Origin: Bacteroidota bacterium | GTDB taxonomy: Bacteria > Bacteroidota > Bacteroidia > Chitinophagales > Chitinophagaceae | Direction: 5' to 3' | DNA length: 64,000 nucleotides | Assembly: GCA_018266615.1 (NCBI GenBank) | Contig: JAFEAB010000108.1 | Span: 36,488 to 100,487, forward strand | Shown here: positions 61,824 through 64,000 of the stretch, piece by piece | Numbering within the stretch: position 1 is the first letter of the stretch | Layout of the letters: every line of letters begins with the position of its first letter | Made by a program: the position numbers and the translations under genes | The notes under the pieces: model-generated | Told to the model about the DNA's origin: nothing | Seen by the model: the letters and a program-made list of their open reading frames with translations, nothing else | Database searches by the model: none

Positions 61824-62579
61824 TTATATATTCAACCCACCACAAACACTCAGCACCTGCCCTGTAATATAATCGGATAAAGGGCACGCCAGGAAAAGGG
61901 CGGCGTTGGCAATGTCTTCTGGAGATGCAAATTTCCCCAACGGGATATCGGCAAGGTATTTTTCGCCGGCATTGCCGTCCTTTAAATAGGACGTCATATC
62001 GGTTTCCACAAAACCCGGTGCGATGGCATTGGAACGGATATTCCGGCTACCCAGTTCTTTGGCAATGCTTTTGGTAAACCCAATAATTCCGGCTTTACTG
62101 GCGGCATAACTGCTTTGCCCGGCATTCCCCATTTCACCAATAACGCTGCTCATATTAATTATGCTTCCGGCCTTCGCCTTCATCATGGGGCGGATAACCT
62201 GCTTGGTCATATTAAACACACTTTTCAGGTTCACCTCCATCACTTCATCCCATTGCTCTGGTGTCATGCGCAACAAAAGGTTGTCCTTAGAAATGCCTGC
62301 GTTGTTGACACAAATATCAATTTTACCGAACTCAGCTACAATATCATTTACCAGTTTCTCGCAGGCTAAAAAATCGGCTGCATTGGTTTGATAAGCTTTT
62401 CCGCGTACGCCGTAGCGTCTTAGTTTCTCCTCCAGTGCCGTAGCTCTTTCCCTGCTCGAATCGCTCACATAAGTAAAACACACATCGGCACCCTGTTCAG
62501 CAAATTTGGTGGCAATGGCTTCGCCTATTCCCCTGGCGGCGCCGGTAACAACGGCCAGTTTCCCTTCAAGGAGTTTCAT
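61824..62579 (-). CDS. fabG: 3-oxoacyl-ACP reductase FabG
   Basis: 251 residues, classical short-chain dehydrogenase. The cofactor motif is TGAARGIG (12-19), NNAG is at about 91-94, and the Ser-Tyr-Lys triad lies in MSSVIGEMGNAGQSSYAASKAG (about 143-163). The ending ADIPLGKFASPEDIANAALFLACPLSDYITGQVLSVCGG is characteristic of FabG. It reduces 3-oxoacyl-ACP with NADPH in fatty acid synthesis. It lies 87 bases downstream of the GH3-type enzyme. A secondary FabG paralog is possible because no other fatty acid gene is adjacent. Confidence 0.9.
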   Translation of the reverse strand: MKLLEGKLAVVTGAARGIGEAIATKFAEQGADVCFTYVSDSSRERATALEEKLRRYGVRGKAYQTNAADFLACEKLVNDIVAEFGKIDICVNNAGISKDNLLLRMTPEQWDEVMEVNLKSVFNMTKQVIRPMMKAKAGSIINMSSVIGEMGNAGQSSYAASKAGIIGFTKSIAKELGSRNIRSNAIAPGFVETDMTSYLKDGNAGEKYLADIPLGKFASPEDIANAALFLACPLSDYITGQVLSVCGGLNI

Positions 62580-62666
62580 GCAGAAAATTTTATTCCGGTA
62601 AATACGTAATTGAACCGGTAAATTATAAAATTTAAAACGCTTTATAAAATCAATTATTGGAGGCTG

Positions 62667-64000
62667 TTATCCCAGATGGAGAAACTGTAAAATATCCTCC
62701 AAAATTTCCCGGTTATTGCTAAGCCGGGGTACTTTATGCTGACCTCCCATTTTATTTTTGGAATGCAGCCATTGGTTAAACCCGCCCCGTGGAATCGCCC
62801 TCACCCTGGGCCTACCCAGGGCAATATCTTTTTGTCTTTTCGCTTCATAATCACTGTTGAGGGCTTTGAGACCATTGTCGAGTGCATCACTAAACGCATC
62901 CAGGCTGGCTGGCTCTTTTTCAAACTCAATCAGCCATTCATGAGCCCCATTACTGGTGTCAGAAAAATAAACCGGAGCGGCCGTATAATCACTTACCACT
63001 GCCCCTGTTTGGGAGGAGGCTATGGCAATGGCATTATCTGCATTATCCACAATTACCTCTTCCCCAAAGGCATTTATATAATGTTTAAGCCGGCCACTTA
63101 CTTTAACCTTATATGGATTGAGTGAAGTAAACCGGATAGTATCTCCCACCAGGTACCGCCACAAACCGCCGGTGGTAGAAATAACCAGGGCATAATTTTT
63201 ATTCAGTTCCACATCCTTTAACCCAACAGTTTGCGGATGCGGCTTACCATAATCTTCTACCGGCATAAACTCATAAAAAATTCCATGTTCGGTAAAAAGT
63301 AGCATTCCGTCGTCATCCGGTTTCTCCTGCGCGGCAAAAAAACCTTCGCTGGCATTGTATATTTCGAGGTAATTGATCGGCTTTCCGATTATTTTATTAA
63401 ACTGTTCACGGTAAGGAATAAACGACACGCCGCCATTAATATACAATTCCAGGTTGGGCCACACTTCGGCAATGGTGCTTTTTTGTTTTATTTCGAGGAT
63501 ACGCTTCAGGAGGATTAGCGTCCAGGTGGGTACCCCGGCAATAGAGGTTACATTTTCGTTTGCTGTAGATTGAGCCAGTTTCTCAATCTTGTCTTCCCAA
63601 TCGTCCAGTAATGCAATTTTTAATTCCGGGGTACGCAGCCATTGGCCCCAAAATGGCGTGTTCTGCATCAGCACTGCACTAAGATCACCATACTGAACCA
63701 TTTCATTTACCTGACTTAATTGATGCGAACCACCCACCACGAGCCCTTTTCCGGTTAGTAACTGGCTGCCGGGGAAATTCTTATAGTAATTGGTGAGAAC
63801 GTCTTTGCTGGATTTATAGTGGTTATCGGTAAGGCTTTCCTCACTTACCGGAATAAACTTGCTTTTTGCGCTGGTAGTGCCGCTGCTTTTGGCAAACCAG
63901 TTGATGGGTGTATTCCAAAGCAGGTTTTCTTCTCCTTCCATCATCCGTTCGATATAGGGCTGGATGTCTTTATACTCATGAATAGGAACGGTTTGTTTAA
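62667..64000 (-). CDS. GH3 auxin-responsive promoter family protein (acyl-adenylating enzyme; N-terminus outside window)
   Basis: About 444 residues are visible and the frame runs off the right edge (an internal Met at 63944 is not the start; PIHEYKDIQPYIERMMEGEE precedes it). It is a firefly-luciferase-fold enzyme of PF03321: the P-loop-like SSGTTSAKSKFIPVSEESL, the aromatic/acidic YNASEGFFA, and GLWRYLVGDTIRF with the C-terminal subdomain hinge. Plant GH3 proteins conjugate amino acids to hormones. The bacterial members are widespread in Bacteroidota with unknown acyl substrate. The name GH3 here is unrelated to glycoside hydrolase family 3. Confidence 0.9.
   Translation of the reverse strand, partial: KQTVPIHEYKDIQPYIERMMEGEENLLWNTPINWFAKSSGTTSAKSKFIPVSEESLTDNHYKSSKDVLTNYYKNFPGSQLLTGKGLVVGGSHQLSQVNEMVQYGDLSAVLMQNTPFWGQWLRTPELKIALLDDWEDKIEKLAQSTANENVTSIAGVPTWTLILLKRILEIKQKSTIAEVWPNLELYINGGVSFIPYREQFNKIIGKPINYLEIYNASEGFFAAQEKPDDDGMLLFTEHGIFYEFMPVEDYGKPHPQTVGLKDVELNKNYALVISTTGGLWRYLVGDTIRFTSLNPYKVKVSGRLKHYINAFGEEVIVDNADNAIAIASSQTGAVVSDYTAAPVYFSDTSNGAHEWLIEFEKEPASLDAFSDALDNGLKALNSDYEAKRQKDIALGRPRVRAIPRGGFNQWLHSKNKMGGQHKVPRLSNNREILEDILQFLHLG

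Overview
The window reads as a chromosomal segment of a Bacteroidota bacterium, most likely family Chitinophagaceae. The main evidence is a SusC/SusD pair with its own ECF sigma and FecR anti-sigma factor, many secreted or lipoprotein glycoside hydrolases, promoters of the Bacteroidota form (TTTG, 19 bases, TAnnTTTG, best seen before the purF-like gene), and weak ribosome binding sites. No rRNA, transposase, integrase or CRISPR array is visible. Both ends cut genes: sigma-54 rpoN on the left and a GH3-type acyl-adenylating enzyme on the right.

Layout. 1-7.5 kb: rpoN, a small secreted protein, a GHL10 glycosidase with a MarR regulator, an AI-2E family permease, a radical SAM/SPASM protein, an epimerase/steroid-reductase-like pair and a transglutaminase-like protein. 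7.6-13.3 kb: a two-gene translesion polymerase operon (DnaE-like alpha subunit with an apparently dead PHP domain, plus DinB) behind a palindromic operator, then a Cys/Met-metabolism PLP enzyme. 13.4-14.3 kb: a non-coding tandem array (locus A). 14.3-22.8 kb: housekeeping genes hflX, surA-like, rimP-nusA-infB, a DUF4834-type protein and a HAD phosphatase.

23.0-48.8 kb is one polysaccharide utilization locus on the minus strand, about 26 kb. Its order is ECF sigma, FecR, SusC (with STN domain), SusD, a LamG surface lipoprotein, an intrinsic terminator, an FG-GAP/ASPIC-UnbV lipoprotein, a PAP2/vanadium-haloperoxidase-like lipoprotein, a small orphan protein, two GH30, three tandem GH144-type enzymes, a GH43 with discoidin domain, an SGNH hydrolase and a GH3 beta-glucosidase. 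The enzyme set points to a beta-glucan (beta-1,6 and/or beta-1,2 linked). The scheme would be surface binding and endo-cleavage, import by SusCD, then GH3 trimming in the periplasm, with substrate sensed through SusC-STN/FecR/sigma.

48.9-59.4 kb: a CAU-anticodon tRNA with its own terminator, a TMEM175-type channel, an outer-membrane beta-barrel, a long PurF-like enzyme, SixA, EamA and SMR exporters, a four-repeat DUF347 membrane protein, an arylamine N-acetyltransferase, GNAT, recA and beta-carbonic anhydrase. 59.6-61.0 kb: a second tandem array (locus B), a short orphan ORF and a decayed-looking TPP riboswitch. 61.3-64 kb: an SRPBCC protein, fabG and the GH3-type enzyme.

The strongest unexplained signal is the pair of non-coding repeat loci A and B, 46 kb apart and in opposite orientation. 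Their repeat units differ, but they share a 16-base core, a 34-base GC-rich boundary element and part of the adjoining AT-rich sequence. The second is the PUL, which carries a haloperoxidase-like/ASPIC-UnbV cassette and a (TA)n tract inside its sigma gene.
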